NCBI GenBank assembly: GCA_032718475.1
Contig: JAUCBJ010007462.1
Coordinates: 1-64,000 of the forward strand
Direction of reading: 5' to 3'
DNA: 64,000 nt
From: Nemertoderma westbladi
Taxonomy: Eukaryota > Xenacoelomorpha > Nemertodermatida > Nemertodermatidae
A program made the position numbers and the translations under genes. This document shows positions 1 to 9,383 of the stretch, one piece after another. How positions within the stretch are numbered: the stretch's first letter is position 1; each line of letters opens with the position of its first letter. The notes beneath the pieces are model-generated. The model did no database searches. It was not told where the DNA came from and was given only the letters and a program-made list of their open reading frames with translations.

Positions 1-2478
1 TTCTTCTTCTTTACTTAAGGAGTCGGATCCACCTAACCAGCCTGGAGTATCTATCAGTTCTTGAGGAGTTGCTCCTCTGGAAGCGATGTCGGCTGGATTA
101 ATCGTCCCAAGGCAATGTCTCCATTGATCTACATTGGAGTTAATATCGTCATTATCTGAGGAGTATGGTGTTCCTTCAGTTAGTTCGTCCACCTCATTGC
201 TTTCCACTTCCCAATCGTTTACTTGATATATTTGTTCGTGTGGCATTCTCTCTTCGAGAGTTCTACGGGAAGGGCCAGTAAAGTACCAACCTACTCTAGT
301 TCTTACCGCATAGGTTTGCAGTGGTTGTGGTTGAGCAGGCCGTTTCTCTAATGTTTCGAGCGCCTCGTGCGCGTTTTGGCCGATGAGTATTTGCACTCCA
401 GGATAATCTGTCTGGAATCGAGGTATCTTAAGATGTTGGATGCTCTCATCTTCGTCCCAATTATAAAGGTCTGCTTGAGTAGTAGCAAAGTTCTTTATAG
501 CCACCATTTTTACTGACCTTATGCCTTGTGTTCCTAACTTATCCTGGGGGGTGGACAACACACCTACATAGTAATCTGCCGTTAGGGTAGATTTCCAAAC
601 CTGCATAATTCCTGACATATTCAATTTAGTCCGGAACTTGGGTTGTCCAGCAAAGATATCTTCGGCTAGTTCTTGATCGATGAATGTTCCTGTGCTGCCG
701 GAGTCAAGGACGGCGTTCACTATGTAGCTTTTGTTAAGACCGTGAACTCTTACCTGAACTACAGGAAATTCTCTGATTCCTACATTGGAAGCTGGAGCTT
801 TCCAAGATGGTTGTTTGGCGAAAGTAGTTGGGGAAAACTCATCGTAGATGTCCTTTTCGTAAGTAAGTGCTCGATACACTGCGGTATTTATTAGATAACA
901 GGATTCATTGGCGTCGGAGAATTCGTCAGTATAGAATCCTTCCATCTCAGACTCTTGATCAGTGTCGTTTACGTCACTAAATTGGACATGTAGTTCGGGC
1001 TCACTTACCTGACTCTGTCTGTCTCGTTCGAACTCACTGTGTAACAAGATGTGATGTTTCGCGCCACACTTTGCACACTTTATGTCGGAGTAACAGGTTC
1101 GCCGTTGATGTCCTGGTCTGAGGCAATTATAGCATAACCGCTTATTCCACAGGACTGTACGTCTGTCTACAAGGGATTTCTTTAGAAATTCAGCACACGC
1201 ACTCAAACGGTGGGGCCCGTCGCACAGCGCACATTTTGGTTTGATGTTACTCACCTTAACTTGGTTAACGTTATGCACTCTCGTTCTTTCTTCGGGCTTT
1301 CTTCCGTGAATTTTCTTAGGAGACGTAGGAGGAGTTGTTGTTACCTGTTCTCTCCTGTCACTGGTTCGAGACTTGTATTTACTTACGTCTTTATAGGTCT
1401 TGTTGTCATAGTAAGATTTTGCTGTGTCTTTCCCGCTGTCCTCTTCTTGAGAAGCTTGGCTTTCGCCGTCGTCAGTATAACACACTGGTATTATCCTTCT
1501 CCTAGAAACGGGTTTCTCACTTACCTTATTTTCCGATGTTTTCTCTCTGGACTGCCTTATGAGTTGTAATTTTACTTCACTATCTAAGAAAGACATGAGA
1601 TCAGCCATGGTAGGACTTCGTCGTTGTTGTTCATTCATGTACAACACTTTCTTGTCCCAGCGTGTACATACTCCACCCTTTGGTAAAGTAGAGACTACGG
1701 CTCCAATAACCATGGAACTCTGATATTCATGCGACTTACCTAACCAGTCCAGTTGTCTACAGATCTCTTGAATTTCATCGGAAAACTCTATAATCCCGCT
1801 ACTAAGGAAGTGTCGGGGGGCTACTAATTTTGCATACAAATACTTAGCTATGTTATCCTTGTTACCATACCTGATGTTTAATGTATCCCAAACTTGTCTT
1901 AATCCTTCTGGATGTCCAATAAACTTTAACGCCATTAACTTGGGAGGTCCTTCCAAGCACTTGATGAGGAATCTAAGTTTCTCTCCGTTAGATAGTACAG
2001 AGTTCTGTATGCTATCTTTGTAATATTCGTTGAAAGGTAACCATTTCATCTCATCTCCATTGAATTTGACGATCTCTCCCACTTTGACCGCTTGGCGGGC
2101 TTCTGTTCTAGCCATCTGACGCGTAAAGCTTTCTTGGACCATCGTGTTATTGAATATCGAGTTATCGGTATATAAATTTCTCGGATTATTATCAGGTCTA
2201 TTGGGAATGTCATTAACAACAGGCGTATAATCACCCTTAATAGGGTTTGCTATAGGAGTTTCTACTTCACTAGCAGTATAGATGCGTGTAGGCTCCACAC
2301 CTTGCGCATGTAGTACTTCAGACCTAACAGGCTGACACACCGTTACAGGGGTTATTGGTATGCCCTTTTGTAGGTTGACTAATTTGTCGCGTTCTAGTGC
2401 GATACTTTGCTGCACTTCTTGCAACTCTGCTCTACCTTCCCTCACTGTTCCCTTAAGTTGGTGGACAGTCTCCTGCAT
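1..2478 (-). CDS. BEL/Pao pol fragment: DUF1759, zinc knuckles, aspartic protease, fused to RNase H tail
   Basis: An open frame of 826 codons runs from an ATG at 2478 off the left edge. Residues about 140-300 match the DUF1759 capsid-like region of BEL/Pao gag. Around residues 410-480 are zinc-knuckle arrays: CALCDGPHRLS, CYNCLRPGHQRRTC (C-x2-C-x4-H-x4-C) and CAKCGAKHHILLH. The protease active site is LDSGSTG (catalytic Asp at 705-703), followed by LIGQNAHEA and GWYFTGP, the usual BEL (DUF1758) protease landmarks. About 50 residues later the frame reads NPADIASRG and PGWL, the end of the BEL RNase H region, normally several hundred residues downstream after RT. An in-frame deletion of RT is therefore inferred. 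The frame just upstream has a TGA and a TAG (about 2487-2500), so the ATG start is where this frame opens, not a proven start. Confidence 0.85.
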   Translation of the reverse strand, partial: MQETVHQLKGTVREGRAELQEVQQSIALERDKLVNLQKGIPITPVTVCQPVRSEVLHAQGVEPTRIYTASEVETPIANPIKGDYTPVVNDIPNRPDNNPRNLYTDNSIFNNTMVQESFTRQMARTEARQAVKVGEIVKFNGDEMKWLPFNEYYKDSIQNSVLSNGEKLRFLIKCLEGPPKLMALKFIGHPEGLRQVWDTLNIRYGNKDNIAKYLYAKLVAPRHFLSSGIIEFSDEIQEICRQLDWLGKSHEYQSSMVIGAVVSTLPKGGVCTRWDKKVLYMNEQQRRSPTMADLMSFLDSEVKLQLIRQSREKTSENKVSEKPVSRRRIIPVCYTDDGESQASQEEDSGKDTAKSYYDNKTYKDVSKYKSRTSDRREQVTTTPPTSPKKIHGRKPEERTRVHNVNQVKVSNIKPKCALCDGPHRLSACAEFLKKSLVDRRTVLWNKRLCYNCLRPGHQRRTCYSDIKCAKCGAKHHILLHSEFERDRQSQVSEPELHVQFSDVNDTDQESEMEGFYTDEFSDANESCYLINTAVYRALTYEKDIYDEFSPTTFAKQPSWKAPASNVGIREFPVVQVRVHGLNKSYIVNAVLDSGSTGTFIDQELAEDIFAGQPKFRTKLNMSGIMQVWKSTLTADYYVGVLSTPQDKLGTQGIRSVKMVAIKNFATTQADLYNWDEDESIQHLKIPRFQTDYPGVQILIGQNAHEALETLEKRPAQPQPLQTYAVRTRVGWYFTGPSRRTLEERMPHEQIYQVNDWEVESNEVDELTEGTPYSSDNDDINSNVDQWRHCLGTINPADIASRGATPQELIDTPGWLGGSDSLSKEEE

Positions 2479-2489
2479 CTGTCCCTAGC

Positions 2490-2796
2490 AGGAGATTCAT
2501 CCCCCGCCGTCCCTCTTCCTACCCACTCAACCGCCGAAGCGGGAGTCGCCAACATAGTAGCGGGCTGACGCGGGACGACGGGAGACAAATCTTTGATTTC
2601 TCTCTCTGCTATCCGGACAGGGATATTCTCTTGGACTGTTCTACCGGGTACAGGCAGTGTAGTACTATGTAAAGGGAATTTAGAGTTAAGCTCTGGAAGT
2701 ACAGGGGTCTCTAACACAGAAGTGACTTTGGGAACGACAGGCCTAATTATTTCAGGCTCATCAACTATTGTAGGGAGTACAATAGTAGTAGTTCGG
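2490..2796 (-). pseudogene. BEL family A gag-pol linker, Pro/Val-rich
   Basis: Continuation of family A coding sequence between gag and DUF1759. It encodes a low-complexity stretch rich in Pro, Val, Thr and Glu (for example VLETPVLPEL). It shares the reading frame of gag (3583-5162), whereas the downstream pol frame is displaced by one base, a -1 relation if translated continuously. Overlap of the two frames spans roughly 2444-2486. I see no canonical X-XXY-YYZ slippery heptamer there, so a single-base indel is as likely as programmed frameshifting. Confidence 0.6.
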
Positions 2797-3545
2797 CCTC
2801 GTCGGTCGGAGGGAGTTCCGGGAGGAGGGGGAAAGTTAGTAGATCGGGAAGGCGGAGGGAGTCCGTCGCAACCGATAAGTCTGCTACATCCTCCGCGAAA
2901 GAAAGACTGGTGAGAGAGGCAGGTGCCGCGTACCGTCTCGAGCTGATAGAGCAAGGTCAGAGGGAAATGGATAAACGGCTAGAGGAGGGGAGAATGCGGC
3001 TAGAGAGGGAAGCGGCATTGATTAGAGAAACCGGAGAGAGGGCCGAAAGGGCTTTGAGAGGCCTTAGGGAGTGTGAGGAAAAGGAGGAAAAGGAGTGTAG
3101 GGAACGTGAGGCGAGAGAGGAAAGGGAACGCAAAGAGCGCGAGGCGGAACGCAAGGAGCATGAGGCAAGGGAGGAAAAGGAACGCAAAGAGCGTGAGGCG
3201 GAACGCAAGGAGCATGAGGCGAGAAAGGAAAGTGAACGTAAGGAGCGTGAAGCGAGGCGAAGGGAGAGTGCTAGGAAAGTAGTAGAGTTGGCTGAGCGGG
3301 ACACGCGGGAGTGTGAGAGGAGAATGGCAGGAGCCGAGCGAGACCATGAGGAATTAAAGAGATGCCAAAGTGAGCTTGGGGAACATAGGGTTAGACGCGC
3401 GCACGAGCTGCAACTGGTGCGGGCGGGGGCGTCTGAGAGCGAGACAGGCTCGAGTATTTTAGAGGAGCCAGGGGCCGTGGATACATTTATTAATACCACA
3501 CTTACAGGGACCGCACGACAGACCCAAAACTGGTGTGACCGTACG
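2797..3545 (+). pseudogene. BEL/Pao family B gag fragment, inserted antisense in family A
   Basis: From the GTCGGTCGGAG sequence near 2797 rightward this matches the family B gag at 60695-61395 closely: the ESVATDKSATSSAKE stretch (in another frame), a long charged coiled coil made of repeated ERKEREAR/ERKEHEAR units, then SESETGSSI, FINTTLTGTARQTQNW and CDRTGG. The open frame 2910-3626 covers the coiled coil. It lies on the strand opposite to family A and ends exactly in a poly-G tract. No terminal repeats are present, so this is a rearranged internal fragment rather than a transposition product. Confidence 0.85.
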
Positions 3546-3582
3546 GGCGGGGGGGGGGGGGGCGGGGGGGGGGGGGGGGGGG
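3546..3582. repeat. Poly-G tract at family A / family B junction
   Basis: Run of G broken by two C residues, joining the plus-strand family B gag to the minus-strand family A gag. On the minus strand it reads as a polyproline tract. Homopolymers of this length are also a common place for assembly or sequencing errors. Confidence 0.9.
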
Positions 3583-5162
3583 CTTTGGGCTGTAGGTTCT
3601 ATACTACTCAAGTCTGTGCTAGCTAGCTGTCTTCTAACAGCTGGGGGCAAATCAGGCAATTTGCGACAGTAAGATGTTTTTCTACGCCTACTTAGATGAG
3701 ATCTATTTCCTCCGCCTTCAGGATCGGTGGTCTCGCCTTCCTCCGAGGACGTGTATCCTTGGCGCTTGGGAGTAGATTTCCTCATCATCTGCATTTGATT
3801 AGCAGTAAACTGTTTATTTAGACTGTCTTGCGTCTCTTGCAGATTTTCCAACTCCAGTTGGATAGTCTCCTCAGAAGCTCTCCGTTCTGCTTCTGCCACT
3901 GCTGCTTTTCTTTCTGCTTCTACTTCTGCCGCCGTTACTGCTGCTGCTTTTCTTTCTGCTTCTACTTCTGCCGCCGTTACTGCTGCTGCTTTTCTTTCCT
4001 CTATCCGTTTTTTCTTTATTTGTTCTTCTCGGACTCTAGCGAGGCGGAGTTTTTCATCAAATTCAGCTTGGTTTGCAGCTAACATTTCCGCATCGATTGA
4101 GTCCAACACAAGCTTAGTTCCTTCACTATTAGGGGAAAGTCCAGACAGCCGTCTCCTCAACTCTTCGTCTCCTAGGAATCGCTGATAGTCGGACAAATAA
4201 ATGTCGATAGCGTCTCTAGTTCGCGGTTTCTCGGCGGTCTCTTCGCTTTCCGCTTGAGAAAGGGTGACATCAGTTTGTTCTTCATAGGTTGATCTCTCAG
4301 CCAGCTGGGATTTCCACTGGGCCGTTTCCTGTACTTTGAGACCTACCCGATGTAACCAAGTTTTGACAGCAACCTGCAGCGACGTGTCCTGTCTTCTTTT
4401 GGAAGTTTCCTCAAAGGCTGAGAGGATTAGTCGAATGCGTAGGGTTCTTTCGCGTACTTGGTATAGCAGCTCTTCCTGCTCTTGAGGTCCTTGAGGTTGT
4501 CGAAACAGTTGTTCTTCCAATCGCTCCAAGGAGCCGAAGAATCCCTGCACATATCCTGCTGCCGACCTCTTCCAAACAGCTGGATCCATTGTATCTTTAG
4601 CCACTCCCATCCTGTGTATATCTTCCCAAGTAGCCTCGGACAGATCCAACGGGAGTCCGAGTCCGGGAAAGTTCCATTGTGACTCGACAATAGACATCAA
4701 TTCTTCCCTGGCGTATCCCGCATAATTATCTTGGGTCGCTCGCTTATTTCTCGCCCAGTCGGCTTGATGTTCCTCCACCGCAATGAATATAGTAGTTAGC
4801 ACTGCAGCAGGAAGGGTAAGAAGGGGGTCCGAGTAGACTGTAGCAGCCATCTGCACTCCGCGTTCGGGGGTCAGCTCTAGAGTATCCGAACTACTGGAGC
4901 TATCGGGTCGCTGGGAAGTAGGTTCTTGACCAAGATGTTGCTGCGATAGGACAACTGCCTCTTGGTTCCGTTTGACCTGTGCCCGAGTGCCTATGATGGA
5001 CCTATGGTGGATTAGCCTAGGGTCTGATACTACTGGAGGGATGACCTTTCTTGCAGTAGGAGGTGAGCTGAACTCCTTTCTTAATCGCTCCACACTCCTA
5101 TCTGTGTCACAGATGGTTGTATCGATCAGACTGTCTGACAGGTTTTGCTGAGTGTCAGACAT
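3583..5162 (-). CDS. BEL/Pao family A gag protein
   Basis: About 526 codons from an ATG at 5162 (start MSDTQQNLSDSL). The N-terminal third is Ser/Thr-rich; residues about 110-300 form a helical region with MAATVYSDPLLTLPAAVL; residues about 370-450 are a charged coiled coil with a tandem 14-residue unit (ERKAAAVTAAEVEA, twice, then a shorter copy). The C-terminus is basic and Ser-rich and ends in a polyproline run where the family B fragment joins; residues beyond that are antisense of the insert and not part of the real protein. Identity as gag rests on its place immediately upstream, in the same orientation, of DUF1759-zinc knuckle-protease, and on the coiled-coil composition; no conserved gag motif is diagnostic by itself. 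Confidence 0.7.
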
Positions 5163-5303
5163 GTTTAGCTATACAGTTGAATGTCTACTACTATAGTTTC
5201 AGTTAAAGCAAGTCTGGTAATTCAGTATGACCACAAGCCTAGCGATTTATTACCGATACCGTTACTCGGTGTAACGTGATATATATACAATATATTAGAA
5301 TAC

Positions 5304-5538
5304 CGGTATGCTTATAATATATATATAAGTATTATTACAGACTAGATTTGTCACAGAGTACCGGTATATAATTTTAGCACAAATATATATAAATATATAA
5401 TAGGCCTATCGTGAATACCGGTATACAGCTTACACTTATAGTATATATAAGTATAATTATGAACTAGAATTAATTACAGAATACCGGTATGATTTCAGCT
5501 CAAATTTATAGAAATAAATATAATAAGCCTATGGTAAG
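5304..5538. repeat. Two tandem copies of about 118 bp with TACCGGTA palindromes
   Basis: Copies at about 5304-5416 and 5417-5538 share the order TACCGGTAT, AT-rich spacer, CAGA-TACCGGTAT, CAAAT-TATA, AATA-GCCTAT. Each carries two ACCGGT-centred palindromes. Copies have diverged by substitutions and small indels. Confidence 0.65.
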
Positions 5539-6176
5539 TACCGGTATGTCAATTATTTTTAGAATAATTGAATTTCTGAATATTTTAGGGTTATTAATTC
5601 TCTAATTAAACACAACAAAATATTACGTACGAATTTTTTAGGGTAATTTTACAGGAAGTCTACAAACCAGCCTAACAAAGGGTTAGATTTCTGGTTATTA
5701 CAACGGACAGGGTACTACGGTATTTGAAATAATAAGTAGTAGTAAATATATTGCACTGTCCAGATAGGAAAATACCACCGCCTGACGACCTATAACCGTA
5801 TCGCTATAGGTACTACGTTATGTATCACGGAGTGTTCCTACCCAGAAGTTAATAGAGCTAACGAATGTGCCTATCAACCACTTTACAACACAAATATACT
5901 GCCTACACACTAATTACTCTCGGAAGCACTGTACGCTAAACCCTAAATTAGGTACAAGTACTGGTACAACAAATAATCAGTAGTTAAATATACTTGAACA
6001 GTTAAAAGAACCACGGCATCTGCTGGAGTGACCAGAGCACAAAGTCACCAGTCTTGTCCTACGCCAAGCAGCCCGTGTAGTACCGGGGTTAATTTAACTA
6101 TAACGGTATGTATAACAAGCACAATTACTGTAGGAATAAACTTGGGGACATGAATGTTGCGAATAATCGCATAAAC

Positions 6177-6752
6177 TCTGAATAATAAATATTACGCTAC
6201 CCGTACAGAATACTCAAACAAATACAAACCAAAACGCTGGCAGACTACCACCAAGCCTAAATAAACTACCGTACGTGTAGATTCTGAAATGGTTAGTTAG
6301 TATGCGTTCTAACACGGTAGTACGACTTATTCTTTAAGAGGGGATTGACCTTACAGCATATGGCTGCCCCAACTTACTAACGGCACTTTATCAGACAAAC
6401 TCCACACACACAGCAATCTCTTCAGACCTAATAATAGCTAGACAACAATCCAGCCTACAAAATATCTGAGTAATAACTATTACGGTACCTGAACAGACCA
6501 CACAAACAAACACAGGCTAAAACGCTGGCAGACTACGATCAAGCCTAAATAAACTACAGTATATGCAGATTCTGAAATAGTTAGTTAGTATGCGTTCTAA
6601 CACGGTAGTACGACTTATTCTTTAAGAGGGGATTGACCTTACAGCATATGGCTGCCCCAACTTACTAACGGCACTTTATCAGACAAACTCTACACACGCC
6701 GTAATCTCTCCAAACCCAACAACAGTCAGACAGCAGTTCAGCCTACAATTAT
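6177..6752. repeat. 288-bp tandem duplication
   Basis: The two copies (about 6177-6464 and 6465-6752) are offset by 288 bp. The core from TTAGTTAGTATGCGTTC through the ACTTTATCAGACAAACTC region is almost identical, while the ends have diverged. It sits upstream of minus-strand gag, where LTR or leader sequence would be expected, so promoter repeats are possible but unproven. Confidence 0.85.
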
Positions 6753-6928
6753 CTGAACAATCTGAGCAGACTTACACGTCTTCAGCTCAATATTAACTTA
6801 CTAGGAAATAAAACCGACAGAAATAAGTAAGCTCCAAAAGAAACAAGGGGTGTACAGTCCCTAATCTCTTAAACAGCCTACCGGTATGCACTAATCAAAT
6901 TCGAATAATACTAATGTACTTATACAGC

Positions 6929-7056
6929 AGTACCGGTTAGGACAGTTGGGCCTACAGACCTACAGAAGTACCGGTTCTGGCAGTTGGACCTACGGACCTA
7001 CAGCGGTACCGGTTCTGGCAGTTGGGCCTACTGACCTACAGAAGTACCGGTTCAGG
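6929..7056. repeat. 38-bp tandem repeat, about 3.4 copies
   Basis: Unit begins AGTACCGGTTCTGGCAGTTG and ends GACCTACAG; copies start near 6929, 6967, 7005 and 7043. Each unit carries one ACCGGT. Confidence 0.85.
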
Positions 7057-8434
7057 TTTACCGGTCACTACGGTATTTTGCAACCTTATTGCTTACTGCA
7101 ATAAGATCGATAACTGTTATTGTTCGCGCTTTTGAAGACCTTTAGCAGTTTAACCTGCCAAAATTTATATGTCTTTTAGTTAATTAAAACACCTTTAGCA
7201 TACGACAATATTTTATGCTAATAAACAAAACATTAACCGAAGCCAGCCCATGCGCGATCATTCACCCGATGGATACACCCGGGAGGCTGAATTCGGCTGC
7301 TTAAATTTTATTATTGCAGTGTAAGATTGCAGTGTAAACCTACTGTATTATTCGATTGATCACTCATATGTAATTTCTGACAGATATTATTAGCTTTCGG
7401 GAAATATTAACAGTTCCTTTAGGACGTGGCGCTCTATCTATTTAAACAGAGCTAGGACTTATACTAAACGCAACGATACTGCTTATGATTAAAGTATAAG
7501 GCGCATTCTTTAGGAAATGCTTTGTTACCAATCACAATCATGCACACTATTCTGCCGACCGTCAGTAAATTTGATCACACATAAAGAGAGCAGCAATTGA
7601 CTCATGTAGGGTCTGCTAAATAACATTAGATTCAATACACACCACGTTGATATAAATCGCAATTGTTATGTATAGCCTGTCTCTCTAACATGTAGTGTAT
7701 CAAGAAAATTGGGAATTTTGGGTGATTTATCAGTATTCTCCAAATGGCAATATTTCCTCAACAAATCGATACAATTAATAACTGACGGTAAATAACAATA
7801 CAAACAATATAATTAATAAGTAAAGTTCGGGAGAATCATATGATTAATAGTGAGTTAGATTAGTTAGATAACAGTTATACTTTCAATAATTTAAGCAGTT
7901 TTACTAGAGTTCTTCCCAAAAGCCGGTGGTCTGGCGAAAAATGGGAACACAACAACAGAATCATATAAAGAATCATATGACTACTACTCTATACGAGGAT
8001 ACCAACTACCCTTATTCCCCGAAGCTCCCGTCCAACACAGAGGATAAGCATACAGATAGGAAATTCAGTTCAGTAGCTCTGGGATAGGTCAAAATCAACG
8101 CCAACTCAAATTCTATTGGCCGATACGGCAAACAGGGCTGAGGCAACCTCCCTAAGCTGGTTGGCCGATCGAACAGCACCCAGATCCCTTCGCACAGCAA
8201 ATCAGCCGGTAGCTTGCACTATTCTAGCTAGATATCCCTTTTTAGAGTATTCAGCGACTGGGGGGAACTGGTTAGCAAAGCAAACGAATCAGTTATCCCA
8301 CAAAAGCTTTTACAGTTTATCTGAATTGAATTGTAGAAGATGAAAAAGATCTTGAAGGACAAATCTAAACTCCTGCCACTAAAGGAGACACAGGAGGTAC
8401 AATGTAATACATAATAGAGTAATACATAACATAG

Positions 8435-8905
8435 ATAATAATACGTGATACCTTTAACAGATTAACACCCACAGGTACTCAACTAGCTCGACTATTTGGA
8501 CTTCTAAAAATCCATAAATACGGTACTCCATTACGGCCCATTCTTTCTGCTATAAACAGAACTACTTACAGACTATCGAAATATTTTCGTTTACCATAAC
8601 TTACACCTGCCGTTACCAGCCCTTACTACTTACACCTGCCGTTACCAGCCCCTACTACTTACACCTGCCGTTACCAGCCCTTACTACTTACACCTGCCGT
8701 TACCAGCCCTTACTACTTACACCTGCCATTACCAGCCCTTACACGCTCACAGACACATTCTCCTTCAATGACGCTCTATATAAACTCAAATTTAACAAGA
8801 AAATGCACATTTGCAGATTTGAAGTTAATCTTTATTTTCTACAGTAATATCCCACTGGACGAAACCATAGACATTATCATTAAACAATTATTAAATTAAT
8901 TAATA
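8435..8905 (+). pseudogene. Penelope-like element reverse transcriptase relic
   Basis: The open stretch 8435-8597 contains PTGTQLARLFGLLKIHK followed by PLRPILSAINRTTYRLSKYF, matching the conserved LYGLPKIHK-x-PLRPI-S block of Penelope-like reverse transcriptases. After a minisatellite (8601-8741) the similarity resumes with DTFSFNDALYKL, FEVNLYF and, after a one-base shift at about 8847, SNIPLDETIDIII, the motif A region (FDV-SLFTNIPLDETI in the family). The catalytic Asp of FDV appears as Glu (FEV). No GIY-YIG endonuclease or ends are visible. The fragment is short, frame-broken and not functional. Confidence 0.8.
8601..8741. repeat. 29-bp minisatellite, about 5 copies, inside the Penelope relic
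   Basis: Unit TTACACCTGCCGTTACCAGC plus CCTTACTAC. Copies start at 8601, 8630, 8659, 8688 and 8717 and are nearly identical. It lies exactly between the LSKYF block and the DTFSFND block of the RT relic. Confidence 0.95.
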
Positions 8906-9186
8906 CATTAAATATAACATTGTAAATAATGATAACATGACAACAAAATCTTGTCAAGTTTACTGCTATATTGACAAACTAAACTTAACATATTTACAAT
9001 GTTTATTGTCAATGCGTGTATGGACGCCCTATACAATACAGTCACCAAGGGTAACTAAACATTAAAGTTGTGATGAAAAAGCGTAAAAGAAAATTCACAG
9101 TCCGCCTTTCCAAATGTACAGCATAACTGGATAGACAATGATAGGCCTATTTTTACAAAAGTGCAGCTTTCTGAGCTTTGTAAAGC

Positions 9187-9379
9187 TGCTATAAATTTGT
9201 CACTGCTGTGAATTTACAACTGATGTCTTTTAAAATTATTTTGGGGAAATATTCACACATAATTTTACGGCGAAAAAATACAATGTGTGTTTTTAAAACA
9301 ATAAATGGTAAATTTACACCAGCACTATTGCTACCTGCTGTAAATTTGTCACTGTTATGAATTTACAACTGCTGTAATT
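9187..9379. repeat. About 150-bp tandem repeat hosting the first MITE (left part)
   Basis: Units begin with the TAAATTTGTCACTGCTGTGA sequence, near 9187 and 9337, and a diverged third starts near 11081. The second unit is interrupted at TTAA (9380-9383) by the MITE and resumes at 10959, reaching about 11080. Confidence 0.75.
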
Positions 9380-9383
9380 TTAA

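Larger units (their letters stand above)
1..5162 (-). mobile_element. BEL/Pao-type LTR retrotransposon, family A (rearranged, partial)
   Basis: Read on the minus strand the block gives gag (5162 to 3583), a foreign opposite-strand insert (3582 to 2797), a Pro/Val-rich linker (2796 to about 2490), then DUF1759, zinc knuckles and aspartic protease (2478 to about 240), and an RNase H tail at the window edge. This order is that of BEL/Pao elements. The reverse transcriptase is missing between protease and RNase H tail, so the copy cannot be autonomous. No LTR or primer-binding site could be delimited to the right of gag; the integrase side lies outside the window. Confidence 0.85.
5163..8434. other. 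AT-rich non-coding interval with tandem repeats
   Basis: No credible coding sequence. It probably holds the 5' LTR/leader of family A (to the right of the minus-strand gag), but I could not find a paired LTR or a convincing primer-binding site. Three tandem-repeat blocks inside are listed separately. The hexamer ACCGGT, usually within TACCGGTA, recurs many times between 5300 and 7070. Short open frames near 8012-8343 have no recognisable similarity. Confidence 0.6.

Noticed and set aside
2444-2490. Programmed -1 frameshift between BEL-A gag/linker and pol
   Set aside because: The frames stand in a -1 relation but no canonical slippery heptamer is visible; a single-base indel explains it as well.
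2957-3499. Minus-strand Ser/Leu-rich frame of 180 codons
   Set aside because: Antisense of the family B coiled coil; Ser/Leu-rich antisense frames are typical of Glu/Arg-rich coding repeats.
8012-8343. Short frames near the Penelope relic
   Set aside because: No recognisable similarity, no repeats or signals; could not be supported.
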